Made by a program: the position numbers and the translations under genes | Notes under the pieces: model-generated | The model's input: only the letters and a program-made list of their open reading frames with translations | Database searches by the model: none | Told to the model about the DNA's origin: nothing | Assembly: GCA_035275345.1 (NCBI GenBank) | Contig: DATEMY010000104.1 | Coordinates: forward strand, 1-46,073 | Reading direction: 5' to 3' | From: JAJVID01 sp035275345 | GTDB lineage: Bacteria > Acidobacteriota > Blastocatellia > RBC074 | DNA length: 46,073 bases | Shown here: positions 38,402-46,005 of the stretch, piece by piece | How the letters are laid out: each line of letters opens with the position of its first letter | Position numbering within the stretch: the stretch's first letter is position 1

Positions 38402-38761
38402 TTAAAACTGCAATCCAGCCTCGCGCGCCGCTTCGGCCAGCGCTTTGACGCGCCCGTGGTAAATATAACCTCCGCGGTCGAAGACGACCTGGGTGACGCC
38501 TTTGTCTTTGGCGCGCTCGGCGATCAAACGTCCCACCGTTTTTGCGGCGTCAACGTTCCCGCCATTGCCCACCCCGGCGCTCTTCTCGACAGTTGAAGCG
38601 GAGCAAATCGTCTCGCCTTTATCGTCGTTGATCAACTGGGCGTAAATGTGATTGACGCTGCGGAAAATCGCGAGCCGCGGACGGGCGCCGTTTCCCCTGA
38701 CCTTTTTGCGAATGCGCGTGTGAATCGCGCGCCGCACATCCTGTCTTGCTTGTTTTGCCAT
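38402..38761 (-). CDS. rplR: 50S ribosomal protein L18
   Basis: 119 residues with IRKKVRGNGARPRLAIFRSVNHIYAQLINDD and the C-terminal FDRGGYIYHGRVKALAEAAREAGL. It binds 5S rRNA with L5 and L25. It lies 14 nt after rplF. Confidence 0.97.
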   Translation of the reverse strand: MAKQARQDVRRAIHTRIRKKVRGNGARPRLAIFRSVNHIYAQLINDDKGETICSASTVEKSAGVGNGGNVDAAKTVGRLIAERAKDKGVTQVVFDRGGYIYHGRVKALAEAAREAGLQF

Positions 38762-38775
38762 AGCTGACTACTGGT

Positions 38776-39330
38776 TTACTTGCCGGTTTTACCGGGTTTG
38801 AGTTTCATCGCGCGATTGGCGTAACGAACTCCTTTGCCTTTGTAGGCGTCGGGCTTGCGCAACTTGTGCAGGTTGGCGGCCGTTTGCCCCAGCAAATGTT
38901 TGTCAATCGCCGAAAGCGTAATCGTCGTTTGATACTGAGTGATCGTGCGCTGCGCCTTCTCGATCTTGGCTGTCACGCCATCGGGCAATACAAACTCAAT
39001 CTGGTGTGAGTATCCAAGGGCGAAGACAATGGCTCGGCCCCTCAGTTCGGCTTTGTAGCCCACGCCGACTACGTCCATCTCCTGCGTAAACCCCTTGGAA
39101 ACGCCCGTGATGGCGTTGGCCACTAAAGCTCGCGCCGTGCCGTGGATCGCCGTGTATTTATCGTTCTGACGCTCGGCCGTTAACTTGCCGTCTTCGAGTT
39201 TGAAGCTGACTCCCTGCGGAATCGTGGTCGCCAGTTTCCCCTTCGGTCCTTCGACCGCGACTTCGGAGTCGGTGATGTTGACCTTCACGTCCTTCGGAAT
39301 CTCGATAATTTTCTTGCCTACTCGTGACAT
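38776..39330 (-). CDS. rplF: 50S ribosomal protein L6
   Basis: 184 residues. Starts MSRVGKKIIEIPKDVKVN; C-terminal RKPDAYKGKGVRYANR is the conserved L6 signature. It sits near the factor-binding site of the 50S subunit. The upstream 87-nt gap to rpsH holds a GC-rich hairpin. Confidence 0.97.
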   Translation of the reverse strand: MSRVGKKIIEIPKDVKVNITDSEVAVEGPKGKLATTIPQGVSFKLEDGKLTAERQNDKYTAIHGTARALVANAITGVSKGFTQEMDVVGVGYKAELRGRAIVFALGYSHQIEFVLPDGVTAKIEKAQRTITQYQTTITLSAIDKHLLGQTAANLHKLRKPDAYKGKGVRYANRAMKLKPGKTGK

Positions 39331-39380
39331 AACGCTATTCGTTCGGATTACCGGCTTTGGCCGGGATGTTGTTAACGGAG

Positions 39381-39410
39381 GAAGCCCCGCCGGCGTGAAG
39401 GCGGGACTCC
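39381..39410. repeat. GC-rich hairpin between rpsH and rplF
   Basis: An imperfect dyad, GGAAGCCCCGCC with GGCGGGACTCC, around an 8-nt centre. It resembles a dispersed 'ggagtcccgcc' spacer repeat. It lies 8 nt after the rpsH stop on the - strand. Confidence 0.55.
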
Positions 39411-39417
39411 AAACCGA

Positions 39418-39822
39418 TTAATAAATGCTGCACAAGACTTCGCCGCCGACATGGGTTTTGCGCGCCTGTTTACCGGTCATCACGCCGCGGGAAGTGCTCA
39501 GGATGTTGATGCCCAAACCGCCCAGGACTTTCGTAATCCCTTTGCTGGGAACGTAAACGCGGCGGCTCGGAAGCGAAACCCGCTGAAGGCTGGAAATCAC
39601 GCTCTCGCCGTTCGGCCCGTAGCGCAGAAAGACGCGCAACGTCCGCGCGTTGCTGCCTTCGGCGGTCTTGATGCTGTAATTGGTGATGTACCCTTCCTCC
39701 TTGAGGATGCGCGCGATTTCGATTTTCAACCGCGACGCCGGGATGTCGACCTTGCTGTGACGCGCGCCGATAGCGTTCCGGATGCGCGTCAGCATATCTG
39801 AAATTGGATCGGATATATTCAT
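39418..39822 (-). CDS. rpsH: 30S ribosomal protein S8
   Basis: 134 residues. Starts MNISDPISDMLTRIRNA; C-terminal ISTSRGVMTGKQAR-like segment (ILSTSRGVMTGKQARKTHVGGEVLCSIY) is conserved. S8 binds helix 21 of 16S rRNA and in E. coli represses the spc operon. It begins 4 nt after the rpsN stop. Confidence 0.97.
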   Translation of the reverse strand: MNISDPISDMLTRIRNAIGARHSKVDIPASRLKIEIARILKEEGYITNYSIKTAEGSNARTLRVFLRYGPNGESVISSLQRVSLPSRRVYVPSKGITKVLGGLGINILSTSRGVMTGKQARKTHVGGEVLCSIY

Positions 39823-39826
39823 ACTC

Positions 39827-40012
39827 TTACCAGCTCGATTTGGTCACCCCCGGAATCTGCCCTTCAAGCGCCAATTGGCGGAAGCAGATGCGGCAGACTC
39901 CGAACTTGCGAATGTACGCGCGCGGACGTCCACAACGTTTGCAGCGGTTATAGCCGCGCACTTTAAACTTCGGTCTTCGATTCGCTTGAACGATTTTTGA
40001 TGTCTTTGCCAT
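39827..40012 (-). CDS. rpsN: 30S ribosomal protein S14, zinc type
   Basis: 61 residues with RCKRCGRPRAYIRKFGVCRIC: two CxxC pairs, the short zinc-binding S14 (type Z). No Shine-Dalgarno is present. The ATG at 40012 is preceded by CTGAAAAAAT, and directly upstream lies a GTGGGCA-type repeat element. Confidence 0.97.
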   Translation of the reverse strand: MAKTSKIVQANRRPKFKVRGYNRCKRCGRPRAYIRKFGVCRICFRQLALEGQIPGVTKSSW

Positions 40013-40020
40013 ATTTTTTC

Positions 40021-40112
40021 AGCGGGCAGTGGTAAGTGGGCAGTAGTTAGTGGGTAATGGGCAGATTAAAACGACAGGCGCCGCCCACTATCCACTGCCC
40101 ACTATCCACTGC
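40021..40112. repeat. Degenerate GTGGGCA/GTGGATA repeat with inverted partner (rpsN-rplE gap)
   Basis: The left side has several GTGGGCA-like units (gcgggcagtggtaagtgggcag...). The right side has gcccactatccactgcccactatccactgc. The whole could fold as a long hairpin. It fills the gap between rplE and rpsN. The units match the element at 5631. Confidence 0.8.
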
Positions 40113-40114
40113 TT

Positions 40115-40657
40115 CTATTGTCTAAACGGCATTCCCAGATGACGAAGCAATGAACGCGCCTCTTCGTCCGTCTTGGCGGTAGTCACGATGCAAACGTTCA
40201 TGCCGCGCGCCTTGTCGATTTTGCCGAAATCAATTTCGGGGAAGATCAATTGGTCGCGCAGACCAACCGTGTAATTCCCGCGCCCGTCGAAGGCCTTGGG
40301 CGAAACGCCTCGGAAGTCGCGCACGCGCGGAAGCGCGATGTTGACGAATCGGTCCAGGAACTCATACATTCTCTCGCCGCGCAACGTCACCATAGCGCCG
40401 ACGCTCATCCCCTCACGGAGCTTGAAAGCCGCGATGGATTTCTTCGCTTTGGTCACTACCGGCTTCTGCCCGGAGATCGTCATCAGGTCATTGACGGCGG
40501 AGTCTATGATCTTGGCGTTTTGAATCGCCTCGCCCAACCCCATATTGATGATGATCTTCTCCAGCTTCGGGACGCGCATCGGGTTCTTATATCCGAACTC
40601 CTTGGCCAGCGCCGGAGCGATCTCTTTAGCGTATCTTTCTTTGAGTCTTGCAGCCAT
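40115..40657 (-). CDS. rplE: 50S ribosomal protein L5
   Basis: 180 residues. NPMRVPKLEKIIINMGLGEA and GQKPVVTKAKKSIAAFKLREGMSVGAMVTLRG are typical. L5 binds 5S rRNA and touches the 30S head. The ATG at 40657 has no strong ribosome site. Confidence 0.97.
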   Translation of the reverse strand: MAARLKERYAKEIAPALAKEFGYKNPMRVPKLEKIIINMGLGEAIQNAKIIDSAVNDLMTISGQKPVVTKAKKSIAAFKLREGMSVGAMVTLRGERMYEFLDRFVNIALPRVRDFRGVSPKAFDGRGNYTVGLRDQLIFPEIDFGKIDKARGMNVCIVTTAKTDEEARSLLRHLGMPFRQ

Positions 40658-40697
40658 AACTTGTTATCTTTCGAGTCAGCGCCGCCAGCAGCGCCAA

Positions 40698-41018
40698 TTA
40701 TTCAATCACCGCGCCGGTCTTCTTAGAGACGCGAACCTTACGGCCGTCCTGCAGAACCTGATATCCGACGCGGACCGGACGCCCGCTTTCAACCAACATA
40801 ACGTTCGACACGTCAATCGGCGCTTCACGCTCGATGATGCCGCCGGATATGCCTTTTTGGCGGTTCTGACGCTCATGGTGCTTGTGCATGTTCCAGCCTT
40901 CGACCAGGACTTTGCCTTTCTTGGCCAGCACCTCTATGACGCGCCCCTTTTTACCCTTGTAGCGCCCTGAGATGATCATTACCTGGTCGCCTTTTTTGAT
41001 CTTCATTTTTGTCGCCAT
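40698..41018 (-). CDS. rplX: 50S ribosomal protein L24
   Basis: 106 residues from ATG at 41018 (MATKMKIKKGDQVMIISGRYKGKKG). GAGG is 3-5 nt upstream. The frame to 41054 overlaps the preceding space and is not conserved. KOW motif GDQVMIISGRYKGKKGRVIEV is complete. L24 starts 50S assembly. Confidence 0.96.
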   Translation of the reverse strand: MATKMKIKKGDQVMIISGRYKGKKGRVIEVLAKKGKVLVEGWNMHKHHERQNRQKGISGGIIEREAPIDVSNVMLVESGRPVRVGYQVLQDGRKVRVSKKTGAVIE

Positions 41019-41054
41019 AATCGCCTCTTTTTTCTCGCCCGACGAATCTCTCAA

Positions 41055-41423
41055 CTATATCACTTCGGGAGCGAGGCTCACGATCTTCATAAAGCCTCGT
41101 TCGCGCAATTCGCGCGCGACCGGGCCGAACACGCGGGTGCCGATCGGCTCGCCGTCGGGTTTGATCAGCACCGCGGCGTTCTGGTCAAAGCGGATGTAAG
41201 TTCCGTCCTTGCGGCGGACCTCCTTGCGCGTGCGGACGATGACCGCCTTGACGACCTGTTTCTTCTTAACCGTGCCGTCCGGAGAAGCCTCTTTGACCGA
41301 GGCCGTGATCACATCGCCAACACTCGCGCGCGACCCGGTGTTGCCGCCCAGGGGCAGGATCATAGCGATTCGTTTCGCCCCCGAGTTGTCGGCTACTTCC
41401 AGAATTGAACGCATCTGAACCAT
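41055..41423 (-). CDS. rplN: 50S ribosomal protein L14
   Basis: 122 residues with MVQMRSILEVADNSGAKRIAMI and the C-terminal RELRERGFMKIVSLAPEVI. The length is standard. GGAG precedes the ATG. L14 contributes to intersubunit bridges. Confidence 0.97.
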   Translation of the reverse strand: MVQMRSILEVADNSGAKRIAMILPLGGNTGSRASVGDVITASVKEASPDGTVKKKQVVKAVIVRTRKEVRRKDGTYIRFDQNAAVLIKPDGEPIGTRVFGPVARELRERGFMKIVSLAPEVI

Positions 41424-41446
41424 AAGTCACTCTCCATAGGAAGAAT

Positions 41447-41528
41447 GGGACTTAATATGACGTATGTGACTTATGGGATTGCCTATAAAGTTTAAGTCCC
41501 ATATGTCCCATATGTCCCATATGTCTCA
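41447..41528. repeat. 9-nt CCCATATGT tandem repeat with inverted partner, overlapping the rpsQ stop
   Basis: Three near-perfect units of CCCATATGT (41494-41526) face a degenerate complementary left side (gggacttaatatgacgtatgtgacttatggga at 41447-41478). The rpsQ TGA at 41528-41526 is in the array. Confidence 0.75.
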
Positions 41529-41864
41529 TTTACTAGCCTTTCGCAAAACCTCTACAACCCGCCATCTTTTGCGCGCCGAAAGGGGACGCGTCTCGACGAT
41601 CCGAACCTGGTCGCCGGTCGAAACCCCTTCGATTTCATTGTGGGCCATGAACTTCGACCGCTTGCGGACATATCGCTTGTAAACCGGGTGCTTGACCAGA
41701 CGGTCAACGCGCACTACGACGGTTTTCATCATCTTGTCGCTAGTTACAATGCCGATCTTCTCGGCCCGTTGCCCGCGGTCCTGCGCCGCCGATTTGACGG
41801 CTGTTACAGCCGCAGGCGCGCTCTCGCCCGCCGGCGCTTCCACGTTGTTGATTGCTTCGTCCAT
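41526..41864 (-). CDS. rpsQ: 30S ribosomal protein S17 with N-terminal extension
   Basis: 112 residues. The S17 core starts near GIVTSDKMMKTVVVRVDRLVKHPVYKRY. About 36 residues precede it (Ala/Glu-rich, then RGQRAEKI), making it longer than the usual 80-90. The ATG at 41864 comes 2 nt after the rpmC stop. The C-terminus ends inside a repeat array. Confidence 0.95.
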   Translation of the reverse strand: MDEAINNVEAPAGESAPAAVTAVKSAAQDRGQRAEKIGIVTSDKMMKTVVVRVDRLVKHPVYKRYVRKRSKFMAHNEIEGVSTGDQVRIVETRPLSARKRWRVVEVLRKASK

Positions 41865-41866
41865 AA

Positions 41867-42073
41867 CTATTTCTCTATGCCAAGCGCGCGCTGGCGCAAA
41901 ATCGTTTTGAGCCGCGCGAGCTCCTTCTTCTGCACTCGAATATGTTTAACCGTGTCGACGTCCCCGAGCGCCTTTTTAAACTTGAGGCGGAAGAGAGACT
42001 CGTTAAGCTCCATGATCCGATTGATCAACTCTTCGCTCGGCTGCATGCGAACCTTATCCAACTTGGCCTTCAC
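41867..42073 (-). CDS. rpmC: 50S ribosomal protein L29 (GTG start)
   Basis: 68 residues. The GTG at 42073 immediately follows the rplP TAA, with GGAGG inside the end of rplP. LNESLFRLKFKKALGDVDTVKHIRVQKKELARLKTILRQR is the two-helix L29 body, near the peptide exit. Confidence 0.95.
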   Translation of the reverse strand: MKAKLDKVRMQPSEELINRIMELNESLFRLKFKKALGDVDTVKHIRVQKKELARLKTILRQRALGIEK

Positions 42074-42508
42074 TTAAGCGCCTCCTTCCAAGTCGTGGCG
42101 AGAGATGAACTTCGTCTTGATCGACAGCTTTGCCGCGGCCAATTGCATGGCGCGCTGCGCGGTCGCCAGATCGACGCCTTCCATCTCGAAGATGATCCGT
42201 CCCGGCTTAACCACTGCGACCCAGCCTTCGGGCGCCCCTTTGCCTTTGCCCATGCGGGTTTCGGCGGGCTTCTTGGTGATCGGCTTATCCGGGAAGATGC
42301 GTATCCAGAGTTTGCCGCCGCGCTTGACGAAGCGGGTGATGGCGACGCGTCCGGCCTCGATCTGCTTGCCTGTAATCCAGGCCGCTTCGGTCGCCTTCAG
42401 GGCGTATTCGCCGAACGCGATGCTTGTCCCGCGCTTGGCCGCGCCGGCGCGGCGACCACGTTGCTGCCTGCGATATTTGACCTTCTTGGGAATTTTATAT
42501 TCAGCCAT
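42074..42508 (-). CDS. rplP: 50S ribosomal protein L16
   Basis: 144 residues from ATG at 42508 (MAEYKIPKKVKYRRQQRGRRAG). Homology fixes the start: the frame runs up to 42628, but those codons translate the GATTGCG array. There is no Shine-Dalgarno; the 5' side reads repeat units then CAAAA-ATG. The C-terminal RIFPDKPITKKPAETRMGKGKGAPEGWVAVVKPGRIIFE is conserved. L16 sits at the A-site. Confidence 0.96.
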   Translation of the reverse strand: MAEYKIPKKVKYRRQQRGRRAGAAKRGTSIAFGEYALKATEAAWITGKQIEAGRVAITRFVKRGGKLWIRIFPDKPITKKPAETRMGKGKGAPEGWVAVVKPGRIIFEMEGVDLATAQRAMQLAAAKLSIKTKFISRHDLEGGA

Positions 42509-42512
42509 TTTT

Positions 42513-42631
42513 GATTGCGGATTGCGGATTGCGGATTGCGGATTGCGGATTCCGACTCTATCTCTCGGAATCACGGTTTGCGAAGCTGCGAATGAATTCT
42601 TCTTCAATCCGCAATCCGCAATCCGCAATCG
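42513..42631. repeat. GATTGCG heptad array with inverted CAATCCG partner (rpsC-rplP gap)
   Basis: Five perfect GATTGCG units (42513-42547), a 57-nt centre, and three perfect CAATCCG units plus one changed (42605-42631). It is one of the clearest members of the heptad-repeat family. It ends 3 nt before the rpsC stop codon on one side and 5 nt from the rplP ATG on the other. Confidence 0.92.
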
Positions 42632-42633
42632 GA

Positions 42634-43284
42634 TTATCGTTTCATCATTGTCTCGCGCGGATTCATAATGTCACCGCGATAGATCCATACCTTGACGCCG
42701 ATCACGCCGAAGGTCGTGTTGGCCTCGGCGAAACCGTAATCGACGTCGGCGCGCAGCGTGTGTAGCGGCATCCGTCCGTTCAGCGTAGGTTCGGCGCGCG
42801 CGATTTCCGCGCCGTTCAGACGCCCGGAAACGCGGACCTTGATGCCGAGCGCCCCGAAACGCTGAGCCTCGTCCACGGCCTTACGCACGGCGCGGCGGAA
42901 CGCGACGCGCTTCTCCAGTTGCTGCGCGATCTTTTCGGCCTGCAGTTGGGCGTTCAATTCCGGCTTCTGAATCTCACGGATATCGATCAGTATTTCGCGG
43001 CCCGTGCGCCGGCTGATCTCCTGTTTCAGCTTGTCGATCTCCGCGCCCTTGCGCCCGATGATGATGCCGGGTCGCGACGTGTAGATGATGATTCGTAGCC
43101 GGTTCGCCGCGCGGTCAATCTCGATCTGCGATACGCCCGCGCTGGAGAAACGGGACTTCAGCTCGCGCTTCAGGTTGAGGTCTTCGATGAGCAGCTTGCT
43201 GAAATCGCGCTTTGCGAACCAGCGTGAGTGCCAGGGCTTGTTGTATCCTAATCTGAATCCGTATGGATGTACTTTCTGACCCAT
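42634..43284 (-). CDS. rpsC: 30S ribosomal protein S3
   Basis: 216 residues. Starts MGQKVHPYGFRLGYNKPWHSRWF. The KH-domain GRKGAEIDKLKQEISRRTG and VEHPL-free C-terminal segment IGVKVWIYRGDI are typical. It lines the mRNA entry tunnel. GGAG precedes the ATG. Confidence 0.97.
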   Translation of the reverse strand: MGQKVHPYGFRLGYNKPWHSRWFAKRDFSKLLIEDLNLKRELKSRFSSAGVSQIEIDRAANRLRIIIYTSRPGIIIGRKGAEIDKLKQEISRRTGREILIDIREIQKPELNAQLQAEKIAQQLEKRVAFRRAVRKAVDEAQRFGALGIKVRVSGRLNGAEIARAEPTLNGRMPLHTLRADVDYGFAEANTTFGVIGVKVWIYRGDIMNPRETMMKR

Positions 43285-43313
43285 ATTTTCTCCGTTGCCG
43301 AAACTTGTTCGAT

Positions 43314-43724
43314 CTACTCAACCGGCGCTTCGGTTGATCGCTTAGCAGCCTTCGCGGCCTTGCTTTCGCGGTTCTCGCTTGAAACAACCACGGTGAGATG
43401 GCTGTAGTGGCGGCGCTCACGATAAGCCCTCCCCATCGGCGCGGGGCGAACGCGGCGGCGAAACTTGGTCGTGCCGGTGTCGGCGTAACACTCTTTGACC
43501 CATAGATCGTCGACATCCACGATCACGTTATCCGTCTGCGCCCGTTGTTCCGCGTTGGCGCGGGCTGTTTCGAGGACTTTGAAGATCAACCCGGCGGCGC
43601 GCTTGTTCGTGAACTTGAGGATGTCGCGGGCCTCGCTGTAGGCGCGGCCACGGATCAAATCCATCACCAGCTTGGCCTTTTGCGACGAAATCTTGACGTT
43701 TGTCGCCTTCGCAATCGCTTCCAT
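43314..43724 (-). CDS. rplV: 50S ribosomal protein L22
   Basis: 136 residues with KISSQKAKLVMDLIRGR and a C-terminal RRVRPAPMGRAYRERRHYSHLTVVVS. The ATG shares a base with the rpsS stop (TAATG). A tail of about 20 charged residues exceeds the usual 110-residue length. Confidence 0.97.
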   Translation of the reverse strand: MEAIAKATNVKISSQKAKLVMDLIRGRAYSEARDILKFTNKRAAGLIFKVLETARANAEQRAQTDNVIVDVDDLWVKECYADTGTTKFRRRVRPAPMGRAYRERRHYSHLTVVVSSENRESKAAKAAKRSTEAPVE

Positions 43725-44011
43725 TATTTCTTTGCTCCCGCGGATTTCTCCGCCTTCTCGGCGTGGCCCTTGAAGGTTCGGGTCGGCGCAAACTCGCCGA
43801 GTTTGTGGCCGACCATGTTCTCGGTGATGTAGACCGGAATGAATTTCTTCCCATTGTGAACGGCGAGCGTGTGGCCGACCATCTCCGGGGTAATCGTCGA
43901 GCGGCGAGACCAGGTCTTATGAACCTTCTTCTCGTTCACCGCATTCATTCTGTCAATAACCTTCATCAGGTGCGCGTCAATGAACGGGCCTTTTTTGACT
44001 GAACGTGCCAT
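43724..44011 (-). CDS. rpsS: 30S ribosomal protein S19
   Basis: 95 residues with MARSVKKGPFIDAHLM, TWSRRSTITPEMVGHTLAVHNGKKFIPV and HKLGEFAPTRTFKGHA. Standard length. It immediately follows rplB and overlaps rplV. Confidence 0.97.
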   Translation of the reverse strand: MARSVKKGPFIDAHLMKVIDRMNAVNEKKVHKTWSRRSTITPEMVGHTLAVHNGKKFIPVYITENMVGHKLGEFAPTRTFKGHAEKAEKSAGAKK

Positions 44012-44836
44012 TTATTTCGTTCTCCGTTTAACGATGAACTTATCGGTGCGCTTGTTGTTGCGCGTTTTATAGCCGCGCGTCGGTTGTCCCCAGGGAGAGA
44101 CGGGGTGGCGTCCGCCCGAAGTCTTGCCTTCACCGCCGCCGTGCGGGTGGTCCACCGGGTTCATCGCCACGCCACGCACCGTCGGGCGCTTGCCCAGCCA
44201 CCGCGAGCGTCCGGCCTTGCCGATTGAAACGTTCTCGTGCTCGACGTTGCCCACCTGCCCGACAGTCGCCATGCAGTCGACCGAGACGATGCGAATCTCG
44301 CCCGAAGGCAACCGGAGCTGCGCTTTCTCGCCATCTTTGGCGACCAACTGCGCAAAGCTGCCGGCGCTACGGGCCATCTGGCCCCCCTTGCCCGGTTTCA
44401 GCTCGATGTTGTGGATCTGGGTCCCGAGAGGAATGTTCTTTATCGGAAGCGCGTTGCCGGTCAGGATGTCCGATTCGGGGCCGGACACTACGGTTTGTCC
44501 CGTCTGCAACCCGGCGGGCGCGATGATGTAACGTTTCTCTCCGTCCGCATAATTGATCAGAGCGATGCGGGCCGAGCGATTCGGATCGTACTCGATAGTC
44601 GCGACTTTGCCGGGAATACCGAACTTGTCGCGCTTGAAATCTATGATGCGGTAATGACGCTTGTGCCCGCCACCACGATGGCGCACGGTCATTTTGCCGA
44701 GATTGTTCCGGCCGCTGGTGCGCTTCTTACTCGTCAGTAGAGGCTTATGTGGCTTATCCGGCGTCAACTCGTCATTCGTCAGATAAGTCTGATAGCGCCT
44801 CGCGGGACTTGTTGGTGATAACTTCTTGATTCCCAT
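44012..44836 (-). CDS. rplB: 50S ribosomal protein L2
   Basis: 274 residues. LTSKKRTSGRNNLGKMTVRHRGGGHKRHYR and RGVAMNPVDHPHGGGEGKTSGGRHPVSPWGQPTRGYKTR include the conserved His of the peptidyl-transferase region. GAGGAAAAG precedes the ATG. The 103-bp gap to rplW holds no gene. Confidence 0.97.
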   Translation of the reverse strand: MGIKKLSPTSPARRYQTYLTNDELTPDKPHKPLLTSKKRTSGRNNLGKMTVRHRGGGHKRHYRIIDFKRDKFGIPGKVATIEYDPNRSARIALINYADGEKRYIIAPAGLQTGQTVVSGPESDILTGNALPIKNIPLGTQIHNIELKPGKGGQMARSAGSFAQLVAKDGEKAQLRLPSGEIRIVSVDCMATVGQVGNVEHENVSIGKAGRSRWLGKRPTVRGVAMNPVDHPHGGGEGKTSGGRHPVSPWGQPTRGYKTRNNKRTDKFIVKRRTK

Positions 44837-44939
44837 CTTTTCCTCGGTGGTGCTCGTCTACGCCGCGAGCGGCGGCGGGCGTAACTCTATGAGCCGGTCT
44901 ACTAACGGAAACACGCTCGCTACCGCTCGCGTCGCTGAC

Positions 44940-45281
44940 TTAAATCGAATCCGCGTAATCAACGCGATGGCCGGGCTTCAGCGTGACGTAAGCCTTCTTG
45001 AAATCGGGCTTACGACCGAAGGTTCGGCCGCGGCGGACCGTCTTGCCGCGGTAATTGGCCACTCTCACTTCATCAACTTTGACTTTGAAAATCTTCTCGA
45101 CCGCCGCTTTGATGGCGTGCTTGCTGGCGCCCTTCGCAACGCGAAACGCCAGCACCTGGCGATCACGTTTGATGATCTTTTTGTTCTTGCTGTCGCGGAT
45201 GTCGTGCGTGCTCTTCTCTTTCATCTCAAGAGCCTTCTCCGTGATCACCGGCGCTTTCAGCACATCCCAAATCGTTGACAT
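44940..45281 (-). CDS. rplW: 50S ribosomal protein L23
   Basis: 113 residues. The core APVITEKALEMKE is followed by an insertion of about 12 residues (KSTHDIRDSKNKKI) before VLAFRVAKGASKHAIKAAVEKIFKVKV; C-terminal RRGRTFGRKPDFKKAYVTL. L23 is at the exit tunnel and docks SRP. AGGGGGA precedes the ATG. Confidence 0.96.
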   Translation of the reverse strand: MSTIWDVLKAPVITEKALEMKEKSTHDIRDSKNKKIIKRDRQVLAFRVAKGASKHAIKAAVEKIFKVKVDEVRVANYRGKTVRRGRTFGRKPDFKKAYVTLKPGHRVDYADSI

Positions 45282-45304
45282 AAATCCCCCTTAGAGTGGC
45301 GGCG

Positions 45305-45937
45305 TTATCGCTTACCGCCGAGCCGCTCCTGCAACACGTTGATCGCGTCCTTGGTGAAGACGATCTTGTCGTGATAGAGCACGTCGTAGATGTTGACATT
45401 GACGTTGGACGCCACCGTTACGCCCGGCACATTGCGGGAAGAGAGAATCAGGTTTTTTTCCGGCGAGGTTTCGACGATCAGCGTCTTGCTGTCCCAGCCG
45501 AAACTCTTCGCAATCGCCAGGAAAGTCTTCGTCTTGTGGTTCTCGAAGCCGAACCCATCCACCACGACCAGCGCGCCTTCGCGCAACCTTTCGGACAGCG
45601 CCGATTTCAAGGCGCCGCGCTTCATTTTGGTTGGCATCTTGGTCGACCAGTCGCGGGGCTGCGGGCCGTGAACATTGCCGCCGCCTTTCCACAAAGGCGA
45701 ACGCAGGCTCGCAATGCGGGCGCGGCCGGTGCCTTTCTGCTTCCAGAGCTTCTTGCCGCTCCCGCTTACGTTACCGCGCGTCTTCGTTTGCACGGTCCCC
45801 TGGCGCTGGTTTGTGAGATAGTTGTTGACGGCGTAATAAATCAACGACTCGTTGAGTTCGACGCCGAAAACCGCGTCGTTCAACTCCAGCTCGCCGACTT
45901 TTTCGTTATTCAGGTTTTTAACATCAACAGTTGGCAT
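45305..45937 (-). CDS. rplD: 50S ribosomal protein L4
   Basis: 210 residues from ATG at 45937 (MPTVDVKNLNNEKVGELEL); the frame runs to 46009 without homology. KTRGNVSGSGKKLWKQKGTGRARIASLRSPLWKGGGNVHGP is the conserved loop that enters the exit tunnel. L4 in E. coli represses the S10 operon. Confidence 0.96.
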   Translation of the reverse strand: MPTVDVKNLNNEKVGELELNDAVFGVELNESLIYYAVNNYLTNQRQGTVQTKTRGNVSGSGKKLWKQKGTGRARIASLRSPLWKGGGNVHGPQPRDWSTKMPTKMKRGALKSALSERLREGALVVVDGFGFENHKTKTFLAIAKSFGWDSKTLIVETSPEKNLILSSRNVPGVTVASNVNVNIYDVLYHDKIVFTKDAINVLQERLGGKR

Positions 45938-45964
45938 CACTGCCCTCTCGAAATAAGGCGGATT

Positions 45965-46002
45965 GATTCGCCGAATCGCGGCGCGATTCGGCGAATCGCG
46001 CC
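45965..46002. other. Tandem palindromes between rplC and rplD
   Basis: A perfect 23-nt palindrome (45980-46002; GGCGCGATTCG and CGAATCGCGCC around one G) is next to a smaller one, GATTCGCCGAATC (45965-45977). It ends 3 nt before the rplC stop codon. The hairpin lacks a U-run, so it is not a terminator; mRNA processing or regulation is possible. Confidence 0.7.
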
Positions 46003-46005
46003 GCG

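Noticed and set aside
42509..42628. Upstream extension of rplP giving RNPQSAIRNPQS-type residues
   Set aside because: Those residues translate the GATTGCG array; L16 homology begins at the ATG at 42508.
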